DNA of 64,000 nucleotides from Lachnospiraceae bacterium (GTDB taxonomy: Bacteria; Bacillota; Clostridia; Lachnospirales; Lachnospiraceae). Numbering within the stretch: the stretch's first letter is position 1; each line of letters opens with the position of its first letter. Shown here piece after piece: positions 51,606 through 59,839 of this stretch. The position numbers and the translations under genes were made by a program. Under the pieces are notes generated by a model. The model was not told the DNA's origin, did no database searches, and worked only from the letters and a program-made list of their open reading frames with translations. Location of the stretch: assembly GCA_017618195.1 (NCBI GenBank), contig JAFZUW010000056.1:20199-84198 (forward strand), given 5' to 3'.

Positions 51606-53186
51606 TTATTCCTTCCGGTTCCGGATTCCGCGAACAATCAGGTAGAAGCCGAGGCTTATCATGAAGACGCATCCGATCAGGCCGATTACGGCGATAACCG
51701 GAGAGAAAAGAGGAGCGTCCTCGATTTCCGGATCATCGGCTGCAGGAGTCGGAGAAGGCGTTTCACTGACAGCTTCGCTCGGGGCTTCCGTTACGGTAGG
51801 CGCCTCGGTCGGTGTCGGTGTGGGAGAAGGTGTCGGTGTCGGACGCGTTTCTCTCGGCTCAATCACCGGAAGAGCAGCCGGCGTAAGCGTCGTTTTATAA
51901 GTCTTAAAGTTCGAAACGGATACGCGCTGCTGCGGAGCCGCATCGATCGGTGAATCGGGATTGATCAGCCTTACGTTACTTCCGCGCGTCACTTCAGCCT
52001 GTCCTTTATGAAGGGCTTCAAAGATCTCGGGGAAGGTAATCTTGTTATTGGCCTTCCGGCTGATGTACTGATGGCATTCGCCGCCGGAACGTCCGCCGGC
52101 TCCGTTATCCCAGAGGACAATCGGTATTCCGTAGGAAGCCGCGGTCTTGGAGGTGTAATAAGCCCAGTTCACGCGGGCATCCGTGTTGCCGCCCGAATTG
52201 GTGGCACCGGTTTCACCCATGATCACGGGGATGCCGTATTTCAAAAACGTATCGTGAATGTCGCGGAACACCGCATTGACCGAACCCGTATCCGAATAGT
52301 TGGCAAGGCTGAACGTCTTCTTTTTATCGGTCAGGCAGAATTCGTAGGGCGTATAGCTGTGGAGGGAGATCACCAGGTTGTTTACGAGCTTTCCCTGATA
52401 GGTCGGAAGGGCAATGCTTCTCATAATGCCGAGAGAAGTCTGCGCGGCGTAACCGGTGATCATCAGGCAGCGTTCATTGTTATGTCCGAGCCCGTTGCTG
52501 CGGACCGTCGTCGTGAACACCGCATTCAGATAGTTGACAGCGGCATAGGCTTCGGACCGGCCGGTCCATTCGATATCGGTTCCCGCCATACGCGGCTCGT
52601 TCATGCCTTCAAAAATCAGATGCTGGTCGTAGTCGGCAAAGTAGGTTGCAATCTGGGTCCAGAGAGCCTGCAGCTCCTCGGCAACCTTTAGGTAATCCGT
52701 GTCAAGCGTAGGAATGTTGATCCAGGACTCGTGGTGTGCGTTGATGATGACGAAGAGTCCGTCATTGTAGCAATAGTCTACGACTTCCTTGATTCTTGCA
52801 AGATAATCGGGATCAATGGTATAGGTCCCGTCTTTTGAGATGAAATCCATCCAGGTGATCGGGATGCGGACCGTATCGAAGCCGTTGTCGTAAATCGTAT
52901 CGATGAGCTCCTGGGTGACAACGGGGTTGCCCCATTTGGTCTCGTGATCCTTTAATTTGCCGCCGGTGGAGTCAAATGTGTTGCCGATGTTGAAACCGAG
53001 TCCCATCATCGAAACAATCTCCGAAGCTGACTTTCCGGTCAGCGTTTCGTAAGGAGAGGACGTCTCTTCGGGAGAACCGGCAGTAACCATGGGCGGCTCG
53101 GCGCCGAGCGCGAAAGCGCTCTTAACGGGACATAAAAGGAAAGCTGCGAGAAGAAGCAACGTCAGCATTTTCCTGTATTTGATCAT
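51606..53186 (-). CDS. Cell-surface GH5 endoglucanase with C-terminal membrane anchor
   Basis: 526 residues from an ATG with GAGG seven bases upstream. Signal peptide about 1-27. GH5 TIM barrel about 45-400: LGFNIGNTFD, VRIPITWMDF, acid/base Glu in FEGMNEPR (about 195-202) and nucleophile Glu in MGETGATN (about 325-332). Then a Thr/Pro/Ser/Glu-rich linker of about 80 residues (PTPTPSPTPTPTEAP), a membrane helix (VIAVIGLIGCVFMISLGFYLIV) and a basic RGIRNRKE tail. No carbohydrate-binding module or dockerin. It probably cuts beta-1,4-glucan at the cell surface while anchored. Confidence 0.92.
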   Translation of the reverse strand: MIKYRKMLTLLLLAAFLLCPVKSAFALGAEPPMVTAGSPEETSSPYETLTGKSASEIVSMMGLGFNIGNTFDSTGGKLKDHETKWGNPVVTQELIDTIYDNGFDTVRIPITWMDFISKDGTYTIDPDYLARIKEVVDYCYNDGLFVIINAHHESWINIPTLDTDYLKVAEELQALWTQIATYFADYDQHLIFEGMNEPRMAGTDIEWTGRSEAYAAVNYLNAVFTTTVRSNGLGHNNERCLMITGYAAQTSLGIMRSIALPTYQGKLVNNLVISLHSYTPYEFCLTDKKKTFSLANYSDTGSVNAVFRDIHDTFLKYGIPVIMGETGATNSGGNTDARVNWAYYTSKTAASYGIPIVLWDNGAGGRSGGECHQYISRKANNKITFPEIFEALHKGQAEVTRGSNVRLINPDSPIDAAPQQRVSVSNFKTYKTTLTPAALPVIEPRETRPTPTPSPTPTPTEAPTVTEAPSEAVSETPSPTPAADDPEIEDAPLFSPVIAVIGLIGCVFMISLGFYLIVRGIRNRKE

Positions 53187-53237
53187 AGTGAAACCTCTTT
53201 CCGGCACATAGGCCTTACGCGTTAAAAGTCAACCTTG

Positions 53238-53266
53238 ATTGTATCGGAACCGGGAAGGGAAGTCAA
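53238..53266 (-). promoter_or_regulatory. Promoter of the GH5 gene
   Basis: Minus strand TTGACT, 17 bases, TACAAT, about 50 bases before the start codon. Confidence 0.65.
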
Positions 53267-53306
53267 GCCCATGAGAGAAGAGTGTAAGGCGGGAATTATT
53301 TAAAAC

Positions 53307-53334
53307 TTGATTCTTTCGGAGTCCATGATATAAT
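53307..53334 (+). promoter_or_regulatory. Promoter of the NUDIX-birA unit
   Basis: TTGATT, 16 bases, TATAAT, leaving a leader of about 125 bases with no clear known motif. Confidence 0.65.
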
Positions 53335-53464
53335 GGGACTTGGGTTCGGCCGGTTTTTGGGGCGGAAAGGTACCGCCTCAGAGAATCAAACAGCGCGTAT
53401 AAACCGGCACGGGCGGAAAGCCCCTGAGGGACCTTTGAAGAGGATAGAAAGGCATAAGGTTTTT

Positions 53465-54142
53465 ATGAGTACGGATGAATTGTTGAAGCCCAAGTATTAT
53501 GGGGAGAAACTGTCTGTTGCCGTGGACGTTTTGATTTTCACGGTAGCCGACAACCATGTCGAAGTATTGCTTGAGAAGCGTGATGACGAGCCGTTCCGCG
53601 GCTATTACGCACTTCCCGGCGCGATCATGGACGTGGATGAATCTTTGGAGGAGACCGTGACGAGATGTCTTCGCGAAGAGATCGGCGTTACGGATATTTA
53701 TACCGAACAGCTTTATACGTGGGGCGAGCTTCGGCGTGACCCGAGACGGAGAGTCCTTTCCGTTTCGTACATTGCCCTCGTCAACAAGACGAGATGTCAT
53801 CCGGTTCCGGGCGAGCGCGTGTCGGAAGTACGCTGGCAGGAAGTTTCGACGGCCAACGTGAACGAGCTTCGCGGCAAGCTTGCTTACGATCACGGCGACA
53901 TGGTAGCTTACGCACTGGAGCGTCTTAAGGGCAAGGTGGAATATACTTCCATCGCTTTCCATATGATGGGCGAGGAGTTCACGCTTTCCGCGTTGCAGCA
54001 TGTATATGAGATCCTTCTCGGAAAGAACCTTTACAAGGCCAATTTCCGCAAGAAGATCGCCGAGTTTGTAGAGGAAACCGGCGGAATGGTTGTGGGCGAC
54101 CCGCATCGTCCGAGCAAGCTGTACCGCTGGAACGGCAAATGA
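53465..54142 (+). CDS. NUDIX-fold protein with winged helix (NrtR-like regulator)
   Basis: 225 residues from ATG 53465 (MSTDELLKPKYYG); an upstream open stretch lacks coding character. Residues 15-150 are a NUDIX domain. The NUDIX box GAIMDVDESLEETVTRCLREE is altered: one spacing residue extra and Cys where the RE Glu should be, so hydrolysis is probably lost. C-terminal 75 residues (TLSALQHVYEILLGKN...FRKKI...PSKLYRW) match the NrtR winged helix. NrtR proteins sense ADP-ribose and repress NAD genes; the regulon here is unknown. It lies 12 bp before birA. Confidence 0.8.
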   Translation: MSTDELLKPKYYGEKLSVAVDVLIFTVADNHVEVLLEKRDDEPFRGYYALPGAIMDVDESLEETVTRCLREEIGVTDIYTEQLYTWGELRRDPRRRVLSVSYIALVNKTRCHPVPGERVSEVRWQEVSTANVNELRGKLAYDHGDMVAYALERLKGKVEYTSIAFHMMGEEFTLSALQHVYEILLGKNLYKANFRKKIAEFVEETGGMVVGDPHRPSKLYRWNGK

Positions 54143-54154
54143 TAAAGAGGCGTT

Positions 54155-54958
54155 ATGAACCGAAACGAACAATTGATAATGAATGCATTGGATCAGCCGG
54201 ATTTTATCCGGCTTGATTTGCGTGAAGAGGCCGATTCGACCAACCGGATCGCAAAGCAGATGGGTCAGGACGGAGCGCCGGAAGGGTATCTCGTCATTGC
54301 GGACCGGCAGACGGCGGGACGCGGACGGCTCGGGAGGTCCTTTTCTTCTCCTAAGGGAACCGGCCTTTACATGTCGCTTCTTCTCCGGCCGGACATGCCT
54401 GCTTCGGAAGCCGTACGGATCACGGCGGCCGCAGCCGTTGCGGCTGCGGAAGCGGTCAACGCGTTAAGCGGAGCGGATGCCGGCGTCAAATGGGTCAACG
54501 ACCTCTACTTAAACGGCAGGAAGATATGCGGCATTCTTACGGAAAGCGTTCTCGGAAGTAACGGCGATAAGCCCGAATACGCGGTACTCGGCATCGGCAT
54601 TAACCTGACGGAGCCCGAAGGCGGGTTTGATGCGTCCATCGCGGATAAGGCGGGAGCAATCTGGAAGCGGGGCGAAATGCCCGACGGTTTCCGCGAGCGC
54701 CTGGCTGCGGAGATCGTAAACCGGTTCCTTCCTTATTACCGGAACCTGTTCGGGGCGGAACTGTTAAAGCGCTACCGGGAGCTGAGCGTCCTTCCCGGTA
54801 AGGAAGTGCTCGTATACCGTACATTTGCCGAGAAGGAAGAAGGAAAGCCCGCTAAGGTGCTCGGGATCGAAGAGGATTTCGGACTCCTCGTCCGGTTTGA
54901 GGACGGAACCGAAGAGGTTCTTTCCACCGGCGAAGTCAGTTTAAAATGGAAACAATAA
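54155..54958 (+). CDS. birA: Biotin--protein ligase (BirA, no DNA-binding domain)
   Basis: 267 residues. Catalytic core: DSTNRIAKQM, the GRGRLGRSFSSPKGTGLYMS biotinyl-AMP loop (about 54-73), KWVNDLYLNGRKICGIL. A short C-terminal SH3-like domain (KVLGIEEDFGLLVRFEDG) ends it. The N-terminal helix-turn-helix of E. coli BirA is missing, so it is a ligase only (class I). Confidence 0.93.
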   Translation: MNRNEQLIMNALDQPDFIRLDLREEADSTNRIAKQMGQDGAPEGYLVIADRQTAGRGRLGRSFSSPKGTGLYMSLLLRPDMPASEAVRITAAAAVAAAEAVNALSGADAGVKWVNDLYLNGRKICGILTESVLGSNGDKPEYAVLGIGINLTEPEGGFDASIADKAGAIWKRGEMPDGFRERLAAEIVNRFLPYYRNLFGAELLKRYRELSVLPGKEVLVYRTFAEKEEGKPAKVLGIEEDFGLLVRFEDGTEEVLSTGEVSLKWKQ

Positions 54959-54961
54959 AAT

Positions 54962-55046
54962 AAGCGGTACATCGTAACAAAAAGTACCCTATCTGCCGGA
55001 CAGCCGGTGAGGAGGGTACTTCAAATCAAATCGATGTGCCGCTTTT
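54962..55046. terminator. Long double inverted repeat between birA and the phosphatase gene
   Basis: AAGCGGTACATCG pairs with CGATGTGCCGCTT (one mismatch), enclosing AAGTACCC/GGGTACTT and an inner CCGG/CCGG. It ends with TTTTCG and serves convergent genes. Confidence 0.7.
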
Positions 55047-55050
55047 CGTA

Positions 55051-55767
55051 TTAATCGGGGAAGAATCCGGAATCCGAGATCGGCTCGCCCGAACACAGAA
55101 GGTGCGCCGCTTCGCCGAGCGCCCGTACGCGGAACCATGCCGCGCCGCGGTCGCGTTCCTCGGACTGGATCACGGTCACGCCGGTCGGCGTGCTGTAAAA
55201 ACCGTGCCACAGAAGAGGCGCCGCGATGCCGGTCAGATGTGCAATGACGGTAAGCGTCGCAATCATGTGGCAGAAGATGACGATCGTTCCGCCGTAAGGT
55301 TCGCCGTCCTTCCAATCGGTGCGGTAGATCTGCCCGTCGCGCCGGTATCCGTAAGAAGCAAGAAGCGAATCAAAGCCTTCGGTGATCGTTCGGTAGCCCT
55401 CGCGGCACGATTCGTTATCATAGAGCGGAGAGTTGAGCCAGGTGTCTTTATGGTAAAGCGTTTCGTCTTCGGTCCAGTCTCCCGGATAGAAATCCCAGGC
55501 GTGTCTTACGTACCCTTTACGCGGGTTGAAGGTCCGTCCGGTATATTCCTCGATCCAGGGCAGAACTTCGGCGGTCTTTCCGAGCGGCTCTAAACACACG
55601 CGGCAGGTTTCCTTTGCCCGCCCGAGCGGCGAAACATAGTAAGCGTCGATGTGCGGGTCTTCCTTCCGGACCCATTCCGCAAGACAGGCGGCCTCGCGCT
55701 CGCCCTTTTCCGTCAGAAAGTCCTTTTGATAATCGGGATCGCCGTGACGTATCAGTATAATTCTCAT
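55051..55767 (-). CDS. Histidine phosphatase family protein
   Basis: 238 residues. The catalytic RHG motif is LIRHGDPDYQ (about 5-14), followed by TEKGEREA, VSPLGRAKETC (about 45-55) and the second His in IVIFCHMIATL (about 168-178). Like phosphoglycerate mutase-type phosphatases of unknown substrate. It has an insertion (about 75-130, rich in Trp and Tyr) that may form a substrate lid. Confidence 0.85.
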   Translation of the reverse strand: MRIILIRHGDPDYQKDFLTEKGEREAACLAEWVRKEDPHIDAYYVSPLGRAKETCRVCLEPLGKTAEVLPWIEEYTGRTFNPRKGYVRHAWDFYPGDWTEDETLYHKDTWLNSPLYDNESCREGYRTITEGFDSLLASYGYRRDGQIYRTDWKDGEPYGGTIVIFCHMIATLTVIAHLTGIAAPLLWHGFYSTPTGVTVIQSEERDRGAAWFRVRALGEAAHLLCSGEPISDSGFFPD

Positions 55768-55895
55768 GGTTGTACCTCTCTTTTATTCTGTAGTCATTAT
55801 ATGCATTCGCGTACGGCGTGTCAATTTCCGAAACCTGCCGGAACCGCGCCGGAAAATGGCATATTCAATCCTTTTTTGAGTTCGCGAATTCATTC

Positions 55896-55924
55896 TTGAC
55901 ATTATGCGGGAACAGGAGTACAAT
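55896..55924 (+). promoter_or_regulatory. Promoter of the ABC exporter pair
   Basis: Perfect TTGACA, 17 bases, TACAAT. Leader of about 80 bases. Confidence 0.8.
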
Positions 55925-56012
55925 GGCGCTTATTATTTTACCTTTTCGGAAAGGTCCGAAAGCAGCCGGCGCGTTCGGAAACCTCCGGGAAGTCAGAGGG
56001 GTGGTGAGAGTG

Positions 56013-57863
56013 ATGGAACAAAAGAAAGACGACTCAATCCCGCGGGGAAGGGCGATCAGGAATAACCTGTTCGCGCTGAAGCTTCTCTATGGGATCTGTC
56101 CGTCCCTGACCGTGCACGAAGGCATAGCCAGGTTCCTCGGCTACTTTGAATGGCTGTTTTACAGCGCATTTTTCATGCGTCACGTAATCAATGCCATGCA
56201 GGAAGAGCAGCCGTTTCGTAAAATTCTGATCTATATCATTGTCGTAGTTGTCGTCTACGGCGCGATGTCTCTTTACGAGAGCATCTTAAACGGCCGGATT
56301 TATCCGGTCGCATACGCGGTCGTGAACCGCGGACTGTACCGCATTCTGTTCCGCAAGGCGCGGAACGTGGAACTCGGGTGTTTTGAGAACAGCAAATTCT
56401 ATGACCGCTACACATTGGCGATGGAAAATGCGGACACCCGCCTGATCAGCACTTCACAGGCGTTATTCAAGACGTTCTTCGGAGCGATTGCGAGCGTCTG
56501 CGCATTTGTCTTCATGTATCAGATCGATCCGATCTCGGTTTTGTTCATCCTCTTCCCGATCATCGGAAACTTCATCTTTAACCGGATGATCAGCCGGATC
56601 GACTATAAGAGAAACAAGGACATGGCGCCGCACAACCGTCGGATCGCGTATATCAACCGCGTGATGTATCTTCCGGATTATGCGAAGGAAATGCGGCTTT
56701 CGGGTGTATTTTCCCTGATGCGCAAGCAGTACCGCGACGCGATCGAGGGCGTTTCCAAGGTGACGGAAAAGTACACGAAGCGTGCGGCGGTTCTCCACTG
56801 GCTTTATGTTATGTTCACGTTTACCTTCATCTTTGAAGGACTGCTGATCTACGGCTCCTACCGCACGCTGGTAAGCCATACGATGACGCTTGCGGAACTG
56901 TCGGTCATCACTTCGATGATGGTTTCGACGACCTGGATCCTGATCGGATTCACGGAAGCGCTTACCGAGCTTTTCAAAAACGGCTTGTTTATCGAATACC
57001 TGAGAACATTCCTCGATTATAAGGAACAGATTCCCGAAGACCAGACCGGTATCGATCCGGGCACCGAGATCAAGTCGCTGGTATTCGAAAACGTTTCCTT
57101 CTCGTACGGGGAGGATCAGGTTATCAAGAATCTCAGCATGGAGCTGAACGAAGGAAAGACCTACGCGCTTGTCGGACATAACGGAGCGGGCAAGACGACG
57201 CTTATCAAGCTGCTGCTCCGGTTCTACGACCCGACGGAGGGACGGATCCTTTTAAACGGAAGGAATATCCGCGAATACGACCTTCGAAAGTACCGGAACC
57301 TGTTCGCTACGGCGTTTCAGGACCACCGGATGTTCTCGATGTCCGTGAAGGACAACGTCGTAATGGGCGAGGACATTCCGAAAGAACAGCAGGCGGAACG
57401 CGTGACGGAAGCGCTGAAGCTTTCGGGCGCATATGATAAGGTAATGTCTCTTCCGAAAGGGATCGATACGATACTCACGCACGAGTTTGATGACGAAGGC
57501 GCGGTGCTTTCGGGCGGAGAATTCCAGAAGATTGTTGTGGCACGGGCGTTCGTGAAGAACTGCCCCATCAAGGTATTTGATGAGCCGAGCAGTGCTCTGG
57601 ACCCGATCGCCGAGGCGGACCTGTTCGATAACATTTATGAGACATGCCGGAACAACCTGCTCGTATTTATCTCCCACAGACTTTCCTCGGTGCAGAACGC
57701 GGACTGCGTATATCTGCTTTCCGACGGCACCGTAAAGGAGGCGGGCAACCACAGGGAATTGATGGAGCAGAACGGCATCTATGCGGATATGTACCGGAAG
57801 CAGGCCAAGAACTATCTGGCCCTTACGGACACGGGAGTGTCGAAAGGGGGTGCGCCTGCATGA
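56013..57863 (+). CDS. ABC exporter half-transporter 1
   Basis: 616 residues from ATG 56013 (AGAGGGG and GGTGAG upstream); an earlier start would include the promoter. N-terminal membrane domain of about six helices (50-340), then an ABC domain: Walker A VGHNGAGKTTLIKLLL (about 386-401), signature VLSGGEFQKIVVARAF, Walker B IKVFDEPSSALDP with catalytic Glu. Overlaps the partner gene by four bases, so the pair should form a heterodimer. Substrate unknown; peptides, lipids or drugs are usual. Confidence 0.88.
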   Translation: MEQKKDDSIPRGRAIRNNLFALKLLYGICPSLTVHEGIARFLGYFEWLFYSAFFMRHVINAMQEEQPFRKILIYIIVVVVVYGAMSLYESILNGRIYPVAYAVVNRGLYRILFRKARNVELGCFENSKFYDRYTLAMENADTRLISTSQALFKTFFGAIASVCAFVFMYQIDPISVLFILFPIIGNFIFNRMISRIDYKRNKDMAPHNRRIAYINRVMYLPDYAKEMRLSGVFSLMRKQYRDAIEGVSKVTEKYTKRAAVLHWLYVMFTFTFIFEGLLIYGSYRTLVSHTMTLAELSVITSMMVSTTWILIGFTEALTELFKNGLFIEYLRTFLDYKEQIPEDQTGIDPGTEIKSLVFENVSFSYGEDQVIKNLSMELNEGKTYALVGHNGAGKTTLIKLLLRFYDPTEGRILLNGRNIREYDLRKYRNLFATAFQDHRMFSMSVKDNVVMGEDIPKEQQAERVTEALKLSGAYDKVMSLPKGIDTILTHEFDDEGAVLSGGEFQKIVVARAFVKNCPIKVFDEPSSALDPIAEADLFDNIYETCRNNLLVFISHRLSSVQNADCVYLLSDGTVKEAGNHRELMEQNGIYADMYRKQAKNYLALTDTGVSKGGAPA

Positions 57864-59662
57864 AAAAGGTATTAAGCAACCAGCTGTTTTTGTGGAAACT
57901 CTGTTTCCGCACCTGCCCCGCTTATATGATCTACTTCCTGTATGACGGCTTCCGTTATCAGGGCGTGATCTTTCTGGAGCACGTGCTCGGCATCCGCTAC
58001 GTCCTGCACTGCGCGGAGTACGGCGAGCCGTTCAGCAAGGCGTTCCTATATATCGGGATTATCTTCCTTTTGAACCTGCTGCAGATCATTCCGGACGGGC
58101 TGTTCATCCACGGATGGACTTACCGATCGAAGCCGAAGCTTTATAAAGCTCTGAAGGAGCAGATGTTCCAAAAGGCTTCGGAGCTCGATCTGAACTGCTA
58201 TGACGATCCGGATTATTACAACGATTTCGTCCTTGCGGTGGCAGAGTCGGAAAGCTCGATCGACCGGTTTTTAACGATGTGCAACCGGATCGTGCAGGCG
58301 CTTACGATCCTGTTCACGACCGGCGTGTTCTACCTGATGACCGACGCGGTCGGCATTTTGTTCGTGCTTGCCTCATTTGTCCTCCGTTTCTTCATCTCGA
58401 AGGTATTGAACAAGCTGAATTACAAGGTGCGCATCCGTACCAACCCGCTTGTCCGCAAGCGGAATTACGTGAGCCGCGTATTTTACCTGAACGATTTCGC
58501 GAAGGAGCTTCGTCTGCATCCCGCGGTCGGCGACCGTCTGGAAGAGGAATTCGCGGAAGCCAACGACGAGATCGTAAAAGAGCAGAAGAAGGTCGGCGGA
58601 AAGCGCTCGGCTCTGCTGTTCTCGAACGGATATCTTGCCGCGGACTTCATCATGGACGGAATTTACATTTCCTACCTGGTGTTCCGGGCAGCCGTGCTGC
58701 ATGTGATCGATTACAGTAACGCGGTCGTATTGTTCAACCGTACCGGCAGCCTTCGAAGAGGCATGGCGGATCTCGCGGACATCTTCCCGATGGCGCAGGA
58801 GAACAGCCTCTATGTCGATAAGATCCGCGCATTCCTTGCGTATATGCCGAAAACCGTGAACGAGACCGGCGAGAAGGTGCCCGAGGAAGGCTCCGGAATC
58901 CGACTTGACCATGTGAGCTTCCGTTACCGCGAGGACGCCGAGGATACGCTTAAGGATATCTCCCTTACGGTAAAGCCGGGCGAGAAGATCGCCATCGTCG
59001 GCTATAACGGTGCGGGCAAGACGACGCTTATCAAACTGCTGATGCGCCTTTACGACCCGAGCGAAGGAACGATTTCCTACCATGACCGCGACATCCGCGC
59101 GTACCGCACGGAGGACTACCGGCGCCGCATCGGCGTTGTCTTCCAGGATTACCAGCTGTATGCAGCTTCTTTGGCGGAAAATGTGGTAATGGAGAGCGTT
59201 CCCGCGGAGGACCTGATCCGAAAAGGCGACCGTGTCCGCTCATCCTTAAAGCGGGCAGGATTCGGCGAGCGGCTTGAGTCGCTTCCGCACGGCATCGAAA
59301 CGCAGGTTACCCGCGAATTCGACCAGGAGGGCATTAACTTCTCCGGAGGCGAGAGTCAGAAGATCGCCATTTCGCGAGCATTCTACAAAAACGCCGACAT
59401 TCTCGTCATGGACGAGCCGTCGAGCGCGCTCGACCCGATTGCCGAATACGAGCTCAATAAGGCGATGCATTCGGCGGCAAAGGGTAAGACCGTGTTCTAC
59501 ATCTCGCACCGTCTCTCGACGACGAGGGATGCGGACCGTATCCTGATGCTTGAGAAGGGCCGCATTGTGGAAGAAGGCACGCACGAGAGCCTGCTTCGGA
59601 AGAACGGCAAATACGCTGCCATGTGGCGCGTACAGGCGGGCCGTTATGAAACCGTCATGTAA
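57860..59662 (+). CDS. ABC exporter half-transporter 2
   Basis: 600 residues, same layout as its partner. ABC domain has VGYNGAGKTTLIKLLM, FSGGESQKIAISRAF and ILVMDEPSSALDP. Both partners keep the catalytic Glu, unlike many heterodimers with one dead site. Membrane part (1-320) is only distantly like the partner's. RBS GGGGGTG lies within the upstream gene end. Confidence 0.88.
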   Translation: MKKVLSNQLFLWKLCFRTCPAYMIYFLYDGFRYQGVIFLEHVLGIRYVLHCAEYGEPFSKAFLYIGIIFLLNLLQIIPDGLFIHGWTYRSKPKLYKALKEQMFQKASELDLNCYDDPDYYNDFVLAVAESESSIDRFLTMCNRIVQALTILFTTGVFYLMTDAVGILFVLASFVLRFFISKVLNKLNYKVRIRTNPLVRKRNYVSRVFYLNDFAKELRLHPAVGDRLEEEFAEANDEIVKEQKKVGGKRSALLFSNGYLAADFIMDGIYISYLVFRAAVLHVIDYSNAVVLFNRTGSLRRGMADLADIFPMAQENSLYVDKIRAFLAYMPKTVNETGEKVPEEGSGIRLDHVSFRYREDAEDTLKDISLTVKPGEKIAIVGYNGAGKTTLIKLLMRLYDPSEGTISYHDRDIRAYRTEDYRRRIGVVFQDYQLYAASLAENVVMESVPAEDLIRKGDRVRSSLKRAGFGERLESLPHGIETQVTREFDQEGINFSGGESQKIAISRAFYKNADILVMDEPSSALDPIAEYELNKAMHSAAKGKTVFYISHRLSTTRDADRILMLEKGRIVEEGTHESLLRKNGKYAAMWRVQAGRYETVM

Positions 59663-59678
59663 GACACATTTGTCCGTA

Positions 59679-59704
59679 AAGGGGTCTCCTCAGGGAGGCC
59701 CCTT
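59679..59704 (+). terminator. Stem-loop after the ABC exporter pair
   Basis: AAGGGGTCTCC pairs with GGAGGCCCCTT (one mismatch) over a short loop, but A not T follows on the plus strand. Probably an RNA 3' stabiliser or partial terminator. Confidence 0.5.
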
Positions 59705-59744
59705 AAAAAATGCGCCGGAATGGTCCGGTTTCACGGAAAATGTG

Positions 59745-59773
59745 TTGCGCGAGGGGTAAATTTGTGTTACATT
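59745..59773 (+). promoter_or_regulatory. Possible promoter of the zinc-ribbon membrane protein gene
   Basis: TTGCGC, 17 bases, TACATT; weak -35. Confidence 0.35.
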
Positions 59774-59839
59774 TCAATTAGCGGGCAACCGCTCGAACTA
59801 TTAAAAATCGTATTTTACATAGGGATTTGGGAGGCTGAC

